Counted from the stretch's first letter, positions 28,296 through 37,363 are shown. The stretch is 64,000 nucleotides of DNA from an uncultured Propionivibrio sp. (GCF_963666255.1 NZ_OY762656.1:1798001-1862000); one strand, 5' to 3'. The notes: generated from the letters alone by a model not told the origin. Made by a program: numbers and translations.

Positions 28296-29129
28296 ATGAA
28301 AAGCGGCCTTTTAACCGTTCGCCGATTCTCGGCCAGGGTTTTCAGCCGCTTCATTGAAGAGAATTTCGACCAGTTGAGTGCCAGTCTGGCATTCACGACG
28401 CTGATGTCGCTGGTGCCCCTGGTGGCCGTGGTGCTCGGTATCATGTCGCTGTTTCCGGTGTTCTATGAAATGGTCGAGGAACTCGATCATTTTGTCGTGC
28501 GCAGTCTCTTGCCGGAGCACAGCGCAGAAATGATCATTGGGCATATTCTGGAGTTCTCGCGCAAAGCCACGAACTTCACGCTGGCCGGGTTGGCGGCGTT
28601 GGTCGCGACCATCATGTTTCTGTTGCTGAGCGTCGAGCGGGCGTTCAATCACGTCTGGTGTGCGCAGGACGACCGTTCCTGGTGGCGGCGTCTGCGTATG
28701 TCCGTGGTCGTTGTGGTGCTTTGGCCGATTGTTGTTACCTGCGTGATACTGGCGATTTATCGCGCTGTGACGACTTCTCTGGGGATGATCGACAGCAATT
28801 CCGAGTGGCTGCACGACGGATTACTAAAGATGGCGGGAATGTTCGTCGCGGCGATCTTTTTTGCCGGTTTGTATTACGCCGTGCCAAATGCCCGAGTGCG
28901 TTGGCGCGATGCAATTTGGGCAGGGGTCTTCTCAGCGGTCGGCTTTGCGCTGATGCAAAAGGGCTTTGAGTTCTATCTCGCCTATTTTCCATCGATGACG
29001 CTGGTCTACGGTGCTTTTGCCACGGTGCCGATCTTTCTCATGTGGATGTATATGTCCTGGGCGGTGGTCTTGCTCGGGGCTCTGGTCGCTGCAACCTTGC
29101 CCGAGTTCGATTCCCGCCTGGAGGATTGA
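28296..29129 (+). CDS. YihY/BrkB-family inner membrane protein
   Basis: The 277-residue polytopic protein has the family opening FIEENFDQLSASLAFTTLMSLVPLVAVVLGIMSLFP, with about six membrane segments, and FPSMTLVYGAFATVPIFLMWMYMSW near the C-terminus. The function is unsettled despite its old name as a ribonuclease BN candidate. It starts 20 bp after psd and is probably co-transcribed. Confidence 0.9.
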   Translation: MKSGLLTVRRFSARVFSRFIEENFDQLSASLAFTTLMSLVPLVAVVLGIMSLFPVFYEMVEELDHFVVRSLLPEHSAEMIIGHILEFSRKATNFTLAGLAALVATIMFLLLSVERAFNHVWCAQDDRSWWRRLRMSVVVVVLWPIVVTCVILAIYRAVTTSLGMIDSNSEWLHDGLLKMAGMFVAAIFFAGLYYAVPNARVRWRDAIWAGVFSAVGFALMQKGFEFYLAYFPSMTLVYGAFATVPIFLMWMYMSWAVVLLGALVAATLPEFDSRLED

Positions 29130-29165
29130 TCGGCATCGTTCTGCCGCGTATTGGTTCCGATGTTG

Positions 29166-30300
29166 CTAGACGACTTCTTCCTGCGGATGTTGGATGCCTA
29201 TGGTATCGGTCGTTCCTTCCTCCGTTGTCTTTTCGTGGTGTGAAACGCTTGATGCTGTGTGGCGTTGCGGGAGCAACAACAGGCTAAGTGCGGCGGCCGT
29301 TCTGCCTGCGCACTGCGTTGCCATTTTTTCGCACAGATCGTGGAGTCTGATGCCCCACACCAGATTGGCGATTCCGACAAGTGCGACAACCACGAATAAC
29401 CAAGTCCTCGGATTGCTCAGGATGTCGATGGAATACGACTCCGGCGCAGTGACAAACAGTCCCGCCGCGACCAGTGTGATCCAGAGGGTCATGCTCCCCC
29501 AGCACGTTACGAGAGCAACCCCCCTGGCGATCGCGGTTATCAGGCGGTTGATTTGGTCACGATGGGCTTTGGTTTCGATCTCCAGCGTGCTCAGCTTCTC
29601 ATTGAGTTCTTCCGTGTAGTTTGCACGGGCGAATGCCAGCACGTCCTTGACAGAACCGTAAACGAATTCGCCTTGTTCGATGATCGTGTCCATCAGGTGG
29701 TGGCGAGCCTCCAGGCTATGAATCAGAACGGCGTAATCGTTTTCGCTGATTTCCTTTCTTTCCTTGAGCGTGGTGGCTTCGGTGAGGTAACGGTTCCAGA
29801 GGCGATCGCTGGGTTGCATGGCGGCTATACAGTTGGCAACCAGTCGGTGCTTTGGCAGGTCGGGAATTTTGTTAACGGATTTGAGCCATACCAGCGTGGT
29901 AAATACCTGGTCAGCCATACAGACGGGGGCATTGGACATTTCCTCGTGTCCGTTGAAATACCGGGCCGAGGCGCGTGCCAATTCAACGTTGGTCGTGACG
30001 AAAATGGCAACGCACGACTCGAGATACTGTTGCGCCCGCCCGGAGCGAAGCCGGTAGATCGACGTGAGGCACGTCTATGTCGTGCTGTCTGGCTTCGAGT
30101 GTCTGCCCTGGGAGCGCGTCCTGAATGTACTGCCCCAGCAATGTCTCGTCGACGGTGAGCGAAGCAATGTGCGAAGGCCTGTCTTCAACGCGGATGCCAA
30201 TCTTGTTGAGCGCTTGCTCGAGCATCGCGATGTCGAGTTCAACATCCGACTGGCTGGCGCCAATGCTATTGTAATAGTCGAAGATGTCCGCCGAAAACAA
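29166..30300 (-). pseudogene. Frameshifted remnant of a large unknown gene, PIN-like pattern, two C-terminal membrane helices
   Basis: Frame A (about 30300-30070) reads DIFDYYNSIGASQSDVELDI and ALPGQTLEARQHDID. The sense then moves to frame B: LTSIYRLRSGRAQQYLESC, VAIFVTTNVELARASARYF and on to an end at 29166. One extra base in GTGCCTCACG (around 30068-30069) explains the shift. The C-terminal part has two membrane helices (GSMTLWITLVAAGLFVTA; WLFVVVALVGIANLVWG). The pattern R-x-HD plus FVTTN recalls PIN-like nuclease folds, but that is a guess. The 5-prime end is replaced by an srkA fragment. Confidence 0.6.
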
Positions 30301-30577
30301 GCGGAGGGACAACCGGAATCTCCTGCTGGGCAAGTTCCAGGGTGAAGCCGTGTTCTTCGAGGATAGCCTCGTCACTCCAGCGCTTGGGGCGATAGAACTT
30401 GACGATGCGATTTTCGCCATCTTCGAATCCGACCTGGTAGACGCGATTTTCGAAACTATTGAGTTGCAATAACCGTCCATCGCAGCGAAGCCCGAGTCCG
30501 TCAATGGCATCAAGCAGCGTGTTTGGCGTCAGGTTTGCGTACGGCGTGTCTTTGTTCACGAATGGCTTTCGCATCAA
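30266..30577 (-). pseudogene. srkA: 5-prime fragment of srkA (stress response kinase A), truncated
   Basis: The first roughly 95 residues match the SrkA/RdoA kinase N-terminus: PYANLTPNTLLDAIDGLGL, LNSFENRVYQVGFEDGENR, IVKFYRPKRWSDEAILEEH and QEIPVVPPLVF. The family is about 325 residues. Homology ends near 30295 and the frame stops at 30266, inside unrelated sequence. The catalytic HGDCH and DLDD motifs are missing, so no kinase activity is expected. The junction marks a deletion or rearrangement. Confidence 0.75.
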
Positions 30578-31092
30578 TGGCGATTTAATGGGCTTCGGAA
30601 TTCATCCGGCCCCTATTTTAGCCTTCATGCAAACTGGATTTTGAGGTTTCGGTGTCGTAACTGCCTCTCCTGTACGGCAGCAGGAGCCGTTCCGATGGTT
30701 CAAACGGTATTTCGGCGCGATCTGTCTCGATAGGACGTCAGACAGCGGCGGTTGATTGACGGGCGTGGTCAGGTTATCCGTTGTCATGGGGGCGGGCTGG
30801 GCCTTGGGGAATTACACACGTCACGGGTAGCCGTAAGGGTAATTCCATTGGAGTGCCTGTATTCGATTCGAAAACTCAGTTGGGCCGCAGCATGTTCGTA
30901 TTTGGCGCATTGTCCGGAGATGCTTCTGTCAATTCTGTCAGTTGCGCGAATGCCTTGTTCTATGTCATAACTCATAACCAAATCTGTAGAGCGGTTGTGA
31001 CCGGATGCGCGGCGAATTTGGAGGTGCCAGGTTTGGGTCGGTAAGGGATGCATTGATGTGTCGAGCGCTTCATTTCAACCCGGAGGGGTGCC
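30578..31092. other. Intergenic region without a recognisable gene
   Basis: Open frames on both strands are short and mutually exclusive, and none shows a clear domain. The stretch lies between the srkA fragment and the left phage attachment repeat, and probably is decayed chromosomal DNA that once stood upstream of rpsP. Confidence 0.5.
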
Positions 31093-31314
31093 ATGGCTCG
31101 CGACGAATTCAAGGATTTGCTGGCCGTTGCCATGCATGTTGGACGGATTCTGCATCATATCGAGAAGGCCAATCGAAAGCGGGGGATTCCCGCGTTTGGC
31201 CGATATCCGGCAGTTTGCGCGAGGATGGATGCAGGGGACGCTCAGTTTTGTCTCGCACAGGCGGAAGCAGCGTATGTCGTTTCGGTTGGGCCAGAACCTC
31301 GTGGGGTGCGTTGA
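31093..31314 (+). CDS. Possible small protein (73 aa), doubtful
   Basis: An ATG at 31093 follows a strong GGAGGGG ribosome site. The product begins MARDEFKDLLAVAMHVGRIL. Beyond about residue 35 a second frame gives an equally plausible continuation (ADIRQFARGWMQGTLSFVSH), so a frameshifted remnant is possible. No family is recognised. Confidence 0.3.
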   Translation: MARDEFKDLLAVAMHVGRILHHIEKANRKRGIPAFGRYPAVCARMDAGDAQFCLAQAEAAYVVSVGPEPRGVR

Positions 31315-31579
31315 AACCGTGCGTGTGAGCGGGGCGGTGCATCTGTGCAACTGATCGTCGCATTTCGCTCCGTCATATGTTGCAGTCGTTCCGGCCGAAA
31401 TACTTCAGTGTTCAGCGAAGGTGGTTGCGGGGGGCGCTGAAAACGGACATTGGCTGCGCCAATCGGTACCATTGGCTCCGTTGGGCCGAGTTACCGGAAA
31501 AAGGCGGCGTTCAGGCGCTTGTTTCAGGCAAAATCGGCTTCTGACGACTGCTGAGAGGAGCGTTGCAATTGTCGCCGTA

Positions 31580-31625
31580 GGAAATAGCCTATTGATTGGA
31601 CGCGATTTGTTGTTAAAACATCGCT
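31580..31625 (+). repeat. Left attachment repeat (attL)
   Basis: This 46-bp segment matches 47151-47196 with six differences, and includes an identical 16-mer ACGCGATTTGTTGTTA. It retains TTGATT (31592-31597), but at the -10 position it has TAAAAC instead of TATAAT, so it should be a poor promoter. It lies 3 bp from the integrase stop codon. Confidence 0.82.
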
Positions 31626-31627
31626 TT

Positions 31628-32530
31628 TTATGCGCAAGCTCCAAGATCTAGGCAGCTTTGCTCATACAGACCATCCAACGCGCCAACAGCTTCATGCAGC
31701 CTGAACGGCGCTAAATGCGCATAACGTTCGGTCATCCGAATTGATGTATGGCCTAACAAATCCCGCACTTTGATTAGTTCAACTCCCTCGCTCACAAGCC
31801 AGCTTGCGAACGTATGGCGCAAGTCGTGAAAACAGAAATCAGATAGTCCGCTACGCTGTACCGCCAGCCTAAAACTATTGTCTGGATAAGAAAGGCGGCT
31901 TCCCTTGCGCGTAGAGAATACCCAAGGAGAGAACGGACAGTTCTGCTGGCGAAACAAATCACGTTGTCGCAGAACCTCCTCGGACGCATCATTCATTGGA
32001 AGATACCTCCGCTTTCCAGTTTTTGTCGTGTGCGCTTCGATTGTCAGAATGCGTCGACGAAAATCAATACTGCGAAACTGCAACTGCAACAACTCATTTT
32101 TGCGAGCGCCCGTATTCAAGGCTAGCTCGATCAAATGAGCAAGGTAGGACGAGCGAAATTTTCGAGCTTCTTGAAGAAGAATTGCAGCTTCATGCTTTTC
32201 TAAAAACCTGAGCCGGCCGGGTGCTGACGGAAAATACATGCCAGAAACGGGGTTGGGAATCTCGAACTCCCATCGTCGTCGGGCGTAGTTAATGGCAGCA
32301 GAATATGTTGCCAGTTCTATGTTGATTGATGCGGGGCTAACGCCTTGTCTCTGACGTAGTTCTGCGTATTCCGCTATGTCGCGTTTCCGAATGCTATCGA
32401 TGCTGCGGCCAGGGAAATGATGGACAAAACGACGCAGATGCCGCCGAATTTGCTCATGCGATCGAAGCCTATATTTTATGGCGGATACATATACTTCAAC
32501 GAATTCATCAATGGACGCAAGTTGATGCAT
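31628..32530 (-). CDS. Phage tyrosine recombinase (integrase)
   Basis: From ATG 32530 the protein has 300 residues. An N-terminal SAM-like core-binding domain (about 5-95) is followed by the catalytic domain with Arg143 (TGARKNELL), Lys170 (HTTKTGKRR), His235 and Arg238 (FHDLRHTFASWL), His261 (LLGHTSIRM) and nucleophile Tyr270 (ERYAHLAP). All are present, so it should be active. The frame stays open a further 483 bp upstream, but that part is Arg-rich and lacks integrase-like sequence. The stop codon lies beside attL, so this is the enzyme that should recombine the 46-bp repeats. Confidence 0.9.
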   Translation of the reverse strand: MHQLASIDEFVEVYVSAIKYRLRSHEQIRRHLRRFVHHFPGRSIDSIRKRDIAEYAELRQRQGVSPASINIELATYSAAINYARRRWEFEIPNPVSGMYFPSAPGRLRFLEKHEAAILLQEARKFRSSYLAHLIELALNTGARKNELLQLQFRSIDFRRRILTIEAHTTKTGKRRYLPMNDASEEVLRQRDLFRQQNCPFSPWVFSTRKGSRLSYPDNSFRLAVQRSGLSDFCFHDLRHTFASWLVSEGVELIKVRDLLGHTSIRMTERYAHLAPFRLHEAVGALDGLYEQSCLDLGACA

Positions 32531-33046
32531 TAATGGAGAAATGTTTTCATGTATCGGTCTAAATGATTCTACCAAAGTAATAGGTGCGAATGCCTTCGGC
32601 ACCGGGCGCTGACAGGGGTCCGCTTTCGCTCCCGTCGCTGTGCGACCGCCTTTGGCGCCCTTCTGCTCCCTTTCGCCTTCGCTCCGCTGCGCACTCCGTT
32701 TGCGAGTGCTGCGCACATGACACCGTAGCCGCGTCGCGGCAGTAAGACGCGCTATGCGCTTGTGGTTTGCGGAGACCGATACAGGTTTGCCGCATTCGTC
32801 GCCGCAATCCGTCCTAGACGATTTCATTGCCCTACGACGCCGACGTGTAACAGAGGGCAAGCGAAATTCAAGGGCCGCTCCGCTGAAATCCTCTCCCGTT
32901 CGTTTTGACCTGGTGCGATGAATCCGCTCCAGGTCAAAGCCGCTGCGGCCTCCGGTTTCTCCCTTGATTTTCGCAAGCCTGCCCCCTGTTCCTCGACGGC
33001 ACGGGCAATGCAATCAGGACGGATCACAACCACGAAAGGAGCAGCT
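32531..33046. other. Intergenic region between integrase and the parB operon
   Basis: The two genes are divergent and this 516-bp stretch should hold both promoters. It is GC-rich in its middle with open but implausible frames. No palindrome of the GTTTCGCATGCGAAAC type is present here. I see no further gene. Confidence 0.5.
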
Positions 33047-33358
33047 ATGCAAACACCGAATCAACCACAAACCACGATCAACAGCACGGAACGGGATGCA
33101 TCAGTCCAGATCGGCGTGGAAACAAAGTCAGAGCTAATCCGGCGAGGCTTGGTGATGAACGGAATGAAGGATGGCAATAGCTTTGAGACGGCAACGCATA
33201 TGGCATTCGGGGCGCTGTGCTCCTACGCCGAAATGCTGACCAGCACAGACCGTCGCTCGCGCGAATGGGCAAAGAAGGAATTACGCAAAGCGGCCAGAGA
33301 AGGTGCGGCCGTAACAAAAGATGAATTTGCCGACCTGGTCTTTAAGTCGGCTCGATGA
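33047..33358 (+). CDS. Small unknown phage protein upstream of parB
   Basis: The 103-residue product starts at ATG 33047 behind AAAGGAG. It is soluble and helical (VETKSELIRRGLVMNGMKDGNSFETATHMAFGALCSYAEML) with a basic stretch (REWAKKELRKAAREG). The position before parB is where a ParA would be expected, but there is no Walker motif. The stop overlaps an ATG of the parB frame (ATGA at 33355), so the two are coupled. Confidence 0.7.
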   Translation: MQTPNQPQTTINSTERDASVQIGVETKSELIRRGLVMNGMKDGNSFETATHMAFGALCSYAEMLTSTDRRSREWAKKELRKAAREGAAVTKDEFADLVFKSAR

Positions 33359-33384
33359 CAAACCACTATCAAGAGGAAACCACC

Positions 33385-34698
33385 ATGGAAGCCACCACGA
33401 AAGCAGTTAATCAGATCACCGATGCCGTGATCGAGCAGAACAAGGCCGAGAAAGTTTCGCATGCGAAACAAAAGGCGACGAAAAAGCCGGAAGCAGCAGC
33501 GATTGCCAAGTCAGCAGCGAAAATTGCGAAAGATCAAACCGAGAAGAAGGCGGCGAAGGCCGCGCCAAAGGCCAAAGCGCCAGCGAAAGCGAAGACGCCG
33601 GTAAAGGCCGATGCGAATGATAATCAGCAATCGCTCGACCTGGCGCCGCAGCCAGCGCCTTCAAATCTGGTAATGATGCCGCTGACGTTAATCGAGACCC
33701 ACAAGCAGGTCAGAACTGAATTCAACGAGGAGACGCTTCTAGAACTCGCCGAAGATATCGCTACTCGGGGCATGTTGCAGCCGCTTTTGCTGCGCCCTAA
33801 CCCCGGACATGTGAACTTTGTGCTAATCGCCGGAGAGCGCCGCTATCGTGCAGCAATGCTTGCGGGTCTGACGGAGGCGCCGGCCATTATCGGCGAGGTG
33901 TCGCCGGAATCTGCCAAGGCGATGCAGCTATCCGAGAATATCCAGCGCGAGGACTTGAGCCTTAAAGATCTCGCCGCAGCCGTGCGCGATAAGTACGACG
34001 AGACGGGCAGCGTCACCGAAACGGCGAAGACTATGAAGAAGTCTAAGTCATGGGTGTCCAAGCATTTGGCAGCGTCATGCCCAGATCTCCGACAGTTCGC
34101 CAAGGAAGTTTTGGAAGGTGGTTTTACCGAAGATCTCGAAATTGTGTTGATGCTCGATAAGCTGCAACCGCTCGACTGGTGTGGGTGCCGCGACCTGGCC
34201 GAGAAGATCAAGAGCGGGAATGCCGGTCGGCAAACCGTTAAGGACGCCTATGAGGCCGCAAAGGCCAAGGCAGAGGCCGATGCCGGCGAGCAGGAAGAAA
34301 GGAACAATCCAGAAGCCGTCGCGCAGCGAAAAGCCGAACAGAAACGGCAGCAGGATCTATGGGAGGCACAACAGCGGCGGAACGAGGAAGAGCGCCAGAA
34401 GAACCCGATTCACATTTGCCACATCGTCATAGAGAACTATCAGACGCCGCCAGAAGAGCAAACGGCTTTGACGTTGGCGCAGCACGACATTTTGGCGGAC
34501 CACCTTTTGTCATTCTTCGAGGAGGCTAGGAGTGCGGCCTCTGGATTCGAACACCTGCGGAAAGTGATCGATATGAAATTCAACGAGGCCAACGAACTGG
34601 AAATTGCGGCTTATGTATTCGGCACGTTCGCGGATACCTTCGACAGAGACAAAATACTTGAACAGGTCGAGCGGGTAATTGTGGAGTCGATCGCTTAG
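33385..34698 (+). CDS. parB: ParB/Spo0J-family DNA-binding CTPase-like protein, without ParA
   Basis: The start at 33385 follows an AGAGGAA site; an in-frame ATG at 33355 overlaps the previous stop. Residues about 15-75 are Lys/Ala-rich and histone-like. The ParB core follows with the CTP-binding motifs GERRYRAA (from residue 150) and ENIQRED (from 184), then an HTH (ETAKTMKKSKSWVSKHLA) and a charged coiled region (about 275-340). No parA is in the element. The palindrome GTTTCGCATGCGAAAC lies in its own codons at 33454-33469. Known ParBs load on such palindromes; here it could act in partition or, like KorB, as a repressor. Confidence 0.85.
   Translation: MEATTKAVNQITDAVIEQNKAEKVSHAKQKATKKPEAAAIAKSAAKIAKDQTEKKAAKAAPKAKAPAKAKTPVKADANDNQQSLDLAPQPAPSNLVMMPLTLIETHKQVRTEFNEETLLELAEDIATRGMLQPLLLRPNPGHVNFVLIAGERRYRAAMLAGLTEAPAIIGEVSPESAKAMQLSENIQREDLSLKDLAAAVRDKYDETGSVTETAKTMKKSKSWVSKHLAASCPDLRQFAKEVLEGGFTEDLEIVLMLDKLQPLDWCGCRDLAEKIKSGNAGRQTVKDAYEAAKAKAEADAGEQEERNNPEAVAQRKAEQKRQQDLWEAQQRRNEEERQKNPIHICHIVIENYQTPPEEQTALTLAQHDILADHLLSFFEEARSAASGFEHLRKVIDMKFNEANELEIAAYVFGTFADTFDRDKILEQVERVIVESIA
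33454..33469. repeat. parS-like palindrome 1 (inside parB)
   Basis: Perfect 16-bp palindrome GTTTCGCATGCGAAAC within the 5-prime part of parB, encoding VSHAK. The arms GTTTC/GAAAC equal those of canonical parS, whose centre is ACGT rather than GCATGC. Confidence 0.75.
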
Positions 34699-34716
34699 CC
34701 AGGGCGCGTATAAGAG

Positions 34717-34743
34717 AAAGAGCCGGGGATTCCCGGCTCTTTC
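34717..34743 (+). terminator. Intrinsic terminator after parB
   Basis: AAAGAGCCGGG and CCCGGCTCTTT form a perfect 11-bp stem with a GATT loop, ending in a short T-run 19 bp after the parB stop. Confidence 0.85.
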
Positions 34744-34846
34744 AATGTTGTGATCTGGCAACACGCCCTGTCATGGCTGCATTGTAAATGTCGCGTTTAC
34801 CTGACACGAATAATTGACAAATGCTAGTCTGAATCGCGGATGGCTT

Positions 34847-35302
34847 ATGTGGACAGGTGTCGAATTGCCCTTAAACACAGAAAACGCAGGTTCCCTATCG
34901 ACGCTTATGGCGTTGAGGACGGGGAATAAACGCATTGACGACAAACGCGCCGATTTGTTCGTGGCCTTAGAAAAACTACAAAAAGCCGTTCAGTCTGAGG
35001 GTGTTCAATCCGCTGAGTTTTCTGAAATATTCAGTCGAATCGGTCTCGATCTTGCCCGTTACATTCGGAATGAAGAATCGCTGTTTATCGATTCCGACAT
35101 GCCCGTAGATGACATTTTTAAGCATATCCGGGCACATGCTCGCATTATGGAAGAATTCACCCAGCTAAACATGGATTTGATGCAGGGAAACTTCATTGAC
35201 GGTATCACAGTGATAAACCAGGCGCGGCAATGGATATTGAATCATGTGATCAGTTATGACTTAAAACTTCGTCCGTTTATCGCGGACAAGCAAGAGCCTT
35301 GA
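34847..35302 (+). CDS. Hemerythrin-like protein with two iron-ligand positions altered
   Basis: The 151-residue helical protein aligns by eye with bacteriohemerythrins: TGNKRIDDKRADLFVALEKL, LARYIRNEESLF, IFKHIRAHARIMEEF and ARQWILNHVISYDLKL. His93, His97, His133, Asp138 and a Glu at 76 or 77 occupy ligand positions, but the first two histidines are replaced by Arg34 and Tyr72. A normal di-iron oxygen site is therefore unlikely; it may have become a scaffold or lost function. A TTG at 34814 would add 11 residues. It follows the parB terminator and is probably cargo. Confidence 0.6.
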   Translation: MWTGVELPLNTENAGSLSTLMALRTGNKRIDDKRADLFVALEKLQKAVQSEGVQSAEFSEIFSRIGLDLARYIRNEESLFIDSDMPVDDIFKHIRAHARIMEEFTQLNMDLMQGNFIDGITVINQARQWILNHVISYDLKLRPFIADKQEP

Positions 35303-35352
35303 ATATTTTGCAGAGAGCCTTCGCCTCCCCCTTTTTTGATTGCGCAAAAGAG

Positions 35353-35414
35353 CCGTGTTCGAGCAGTACAAAGCCGATAAGCGGTTTCGCATGCGAAATC
35401 AGAGGAAAACGACG
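35353..35414 (+). pseudogene. Decayed fragment of the parB 5-prime region (copy 2)
   Basis: The stretch beginning GCCGTGTTCGAGCAGTACAA matches parB around 33424-33480 (GCCGTGATCGAGCAGAACAA) through the palindrome and a little beyond, with scattered substitutions and a 2-base insertion. It is not open in the parB frame. It marks an old duplication and forms the right-hand... left border of the cargo block that ends at copy 3. Confidence 0.7.
35384..35399. repeat. parS-like palindrome 2 (15 of 16 bases)
   Basis: GTTTCGCATGCGAAAT differs from the perfect palindrome only at the last base. It sits in the decayed parB fragment although that fragment's surrounding bases have drifted further. Confidence 0.65.
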
Positions 35415-35520
35415 CCTGCAATTACTCGCGATCAGGGCGCCGCGAGCCGTTGCTTATCGATATGCCTGGAGAGTAACTGAAAATGTCGGACAACTAATGA
35501 CGATTTTTCGAAGGAATCTC

Positions 35521-36027
35521 TCAGTCCACTACCGGACGATCGATGCCGAGAATGCCCATCAACTCAACCGCCTTTGGATTGGCGAGCAATTTCCCCACAA
35601 CGGCATTCTGCAGCGTGCTGTTGTCGCCCGAGGCATGAAGCACTTTGCTGACGTAATCCTCGTGCGATTGAATCCCCTGTTCCTTCAGGGATGAAGCCCA
35701 CGCTCCGTCAAGATAACCGGCATATTCAGCGATTTCGCTGCTATGGTTTCCCCTGAACGTCTGTTTCTCCGTCATCCCGTTCCCATTGTTCAGGGCAGTG
35801 CTTGACGGCAGCAACGATGTCATCCAGTTCGGTAGCCGATAGTTTTCCAACGCATCCGTGCTGTCGTTGGCAGCGGCCTGCCGCGCTTCGGCAGAAATAG
35901 TGACGGTGGAGGTGCTAACGGATTTCTGGTCCAGGACGGTTGCCGAACTATCGATAAGAGCATTCGTTCGATTGGTGTAGCCGGCGTTGATCACGCCGGA
36001 ATACGCACTTATGGCACTAATTGACAT
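35521..36027 (-). CDS. Unknown protein (168 aa) in phage cargo
   Basis: The start ATG at 36027 follows AGAAGGA. The sequence opens MSISAISAYSGVINAGYTNR and has STSTVTISAEARQAAAND, a pattern seen in many short uncharacterised proteobacterial proteins that begin MSISAIS. No signal peptide or membrane helix is visible. It ends with LLANPKAVELMGILGIDRPVVD. No function is assigned. It is the first cargo gene beyond the copy 2 parB fragment. Confidence 0.65.
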   Translation of the reverse strand: MSISAISAYSGVINAGYTNRTNALIDSSATVLDQKSVSTSTVTISAEARQAAANDSTDALENYRLPNWMTSLLPSSTALNNGNGMTEKQTFRGNHSSEIAEYAGYLDGAWASSLKEQGIQSHEDYVSKVLHASGDNSTLQNAVVGKLLANPKAVELMGILGIDRPVVD

Positions 36028-36377
36028 TCCTTCTCCCATTCCCAAGGCAATTCGGAAAATTCCGATACCCTGCTACAGCAACAGCCATGCCATGTCAGTA
36101 AATCGAAAGGAATCCGTGAATAGCGCCCAATAGAAATGACTGTATCGGCAATAACGCCGGCAACAATTGCCGAATGGGAGAACTGCGTGGCTACAAGCAC
36201 GTCCCTCTCATCTGGCAAAAGGGCACAGATAAAAAATGTGGGGTAGTCCGTCGGCGCAGGGGCTGGGCAACTTCTGACCTGAATCGGGACTGGCCAGCGT
36301 TGAAAAGCGGACAGTCGCAAACGTTTGAATTCTCCAAGCCTGCGCGACTTTTTGCGCAGGTCCGGTGGAATGAGAAC
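36028..36377. other. Intergenic stretch in the cargo block
   Basis: No convincing gene. Near the Vat-like stop, CTGCGCAAAAAGTCGCGCAG (minus strand, around 36340-36360) can form a hairpin without a T-run. Confidence 0.4.
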
Positions 36378-37016
36378 TCAGATATCGGCGCATGCTCTCA
36401 GCGCCTCAACGTCTGCGGATACGATAACGGCCAGATGCGTTGAAATCTTTTCAATTGACCAGTTCCACCAAGCAATTTCTTCAAGCGCCAATACGATCTT
36501 CTGCGAGAAGCGTTCTTTGATTACCTTTGCTGGATTTCCTCCGACAACGGCATACGGGGGCACGTCGGCAACCACAACAGAACGCGAGGAAATGATTGCG
36601 CCATTGCCGATTTTCACGCCTGGCATAATGAGACAGTCATACCCTAACCAGACGTCGTTACCAATAACGGTATCTCCTTTGTATGGCAGATCACCGGACT
36701 GAGGCATGGCTTTTTCCCACCCGTTACCGAAAATCTGAAATGGATAAGTGGAGATGCCGGAGATTTTGTGGTTTGCGCCGTTCATGATGAACTTGACACC
36801 ACGGGCTATCGCGCAAAATTTTCCGATGACCAGACGGTCGCCGATGAACGGAAAATGATAAAGGACATTACGTTCAAAGTTCTCCGAATCTTCTGGGTCG
36901 TCATAGTAGGTGTAATCGCCAACCATGATATTCGGATTCGTAACGGTGTTCTTAATGAAACAAACTTGCGGGAAACCCACCATCGGGTGCTTTTCTTCGG
37001 GGCTCGGGCCGTTCAA
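36378..37016 (-). CDS. Vat/CatB-type xenobiotic O-acetyltransferase
   Basis: The 212-residue length equals that of Vat and CatB enzymes. The hexapeptide left-handed beta-helix is visible (IGDRLVIGKFCAIARGVKFIMNGANHKISGISTYPF, then GDTVIGNDVWLGYDCLIMPGVKIGNGAIISSRSVV), with the catalytic-type His in the GANH loop and PYAVVGGNPAKVIKERF. The family acetylates streptogramin A or chloramphenicol from acetyl-CoA, but many members have unknown substrates, so resistance is not shown. The start is TTG at 37016 behind AGGAG; an ATG 11 codons later is possible. Confidence 0.88.
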   Translation of the reverse strand: MNGPSPEEKHPMVGFPQVCFIKNTVTNPNIMVGDYTYYDDPEDSENFERNVLYHFPFIGDRLVIGKFCAIARGVKFIMNGANHKISGISTYPFQIFGNGWEKAMPQSGDLPYKGDTVIGNDVWLGYDCLIMPGVKIGNGAIISSRSVVVADVPPYAVVGGNPAKVIKERFSQKIVLALEEIAWWNWSIEKISTHLAVIVSADVEALRACADI

Positions 37017-37363
37017 GTGGGCTCCTGTTGAGATGTCTAACGACGTTTACACAGACACAGTGTGCCGTCTAACAGATGGTATTGATGACACGGAGTTTGT
37101 AGTCTCAAATTTAAGGTTCTAAGTTCTTGAATTTCAGCTGTCGGGATAGCAACGTCGATATGCCAGGCAACTGTATGCGGGCTATGTCTGCTTCGGAGAG
37201 GGGCCTGCAACAGTCTGCTTCTGACCGAACACAGATTCAAATGGTGCGCTTTGAATATATTGATGGTCAACAAGACCGAGCAGGCCGGAATCAGCCCGAA
37301 ACGGTCCTTCGCCGCACCTGTAGCCAGACAGCGGCTCGCGACCGCTGAGCGATCAACTCGCAG
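37017..37363. other. Intergenic stretch upstream of the acetyltransferase, with repeated GTTAGAC
   Basis: Read on the minus strand, GTTAGAC occurs at 37066-37072 and 37034-37040, the latter 18 bp before the acetyltransferase TTG. GTTAGAC fits the integron core consensus GTTRRRY, but no paired RYYYAAC arm was found. Otherwise no gene is seen. Confidence 0.4.

Noticed and set aside
32531-33013. Extended integrase reading frame to 461 residues
   Set aside because: The extra 161 residues are Arg/Lys-rich without integrase-like sequence, and ATG 32530 gives the usual 300-residue size.
37034-37072. A complete integron attC site
   Set aside because: GTTAGAC is repeated directly, not inverted, and no RYYYAAC arm or foldable attC was found.
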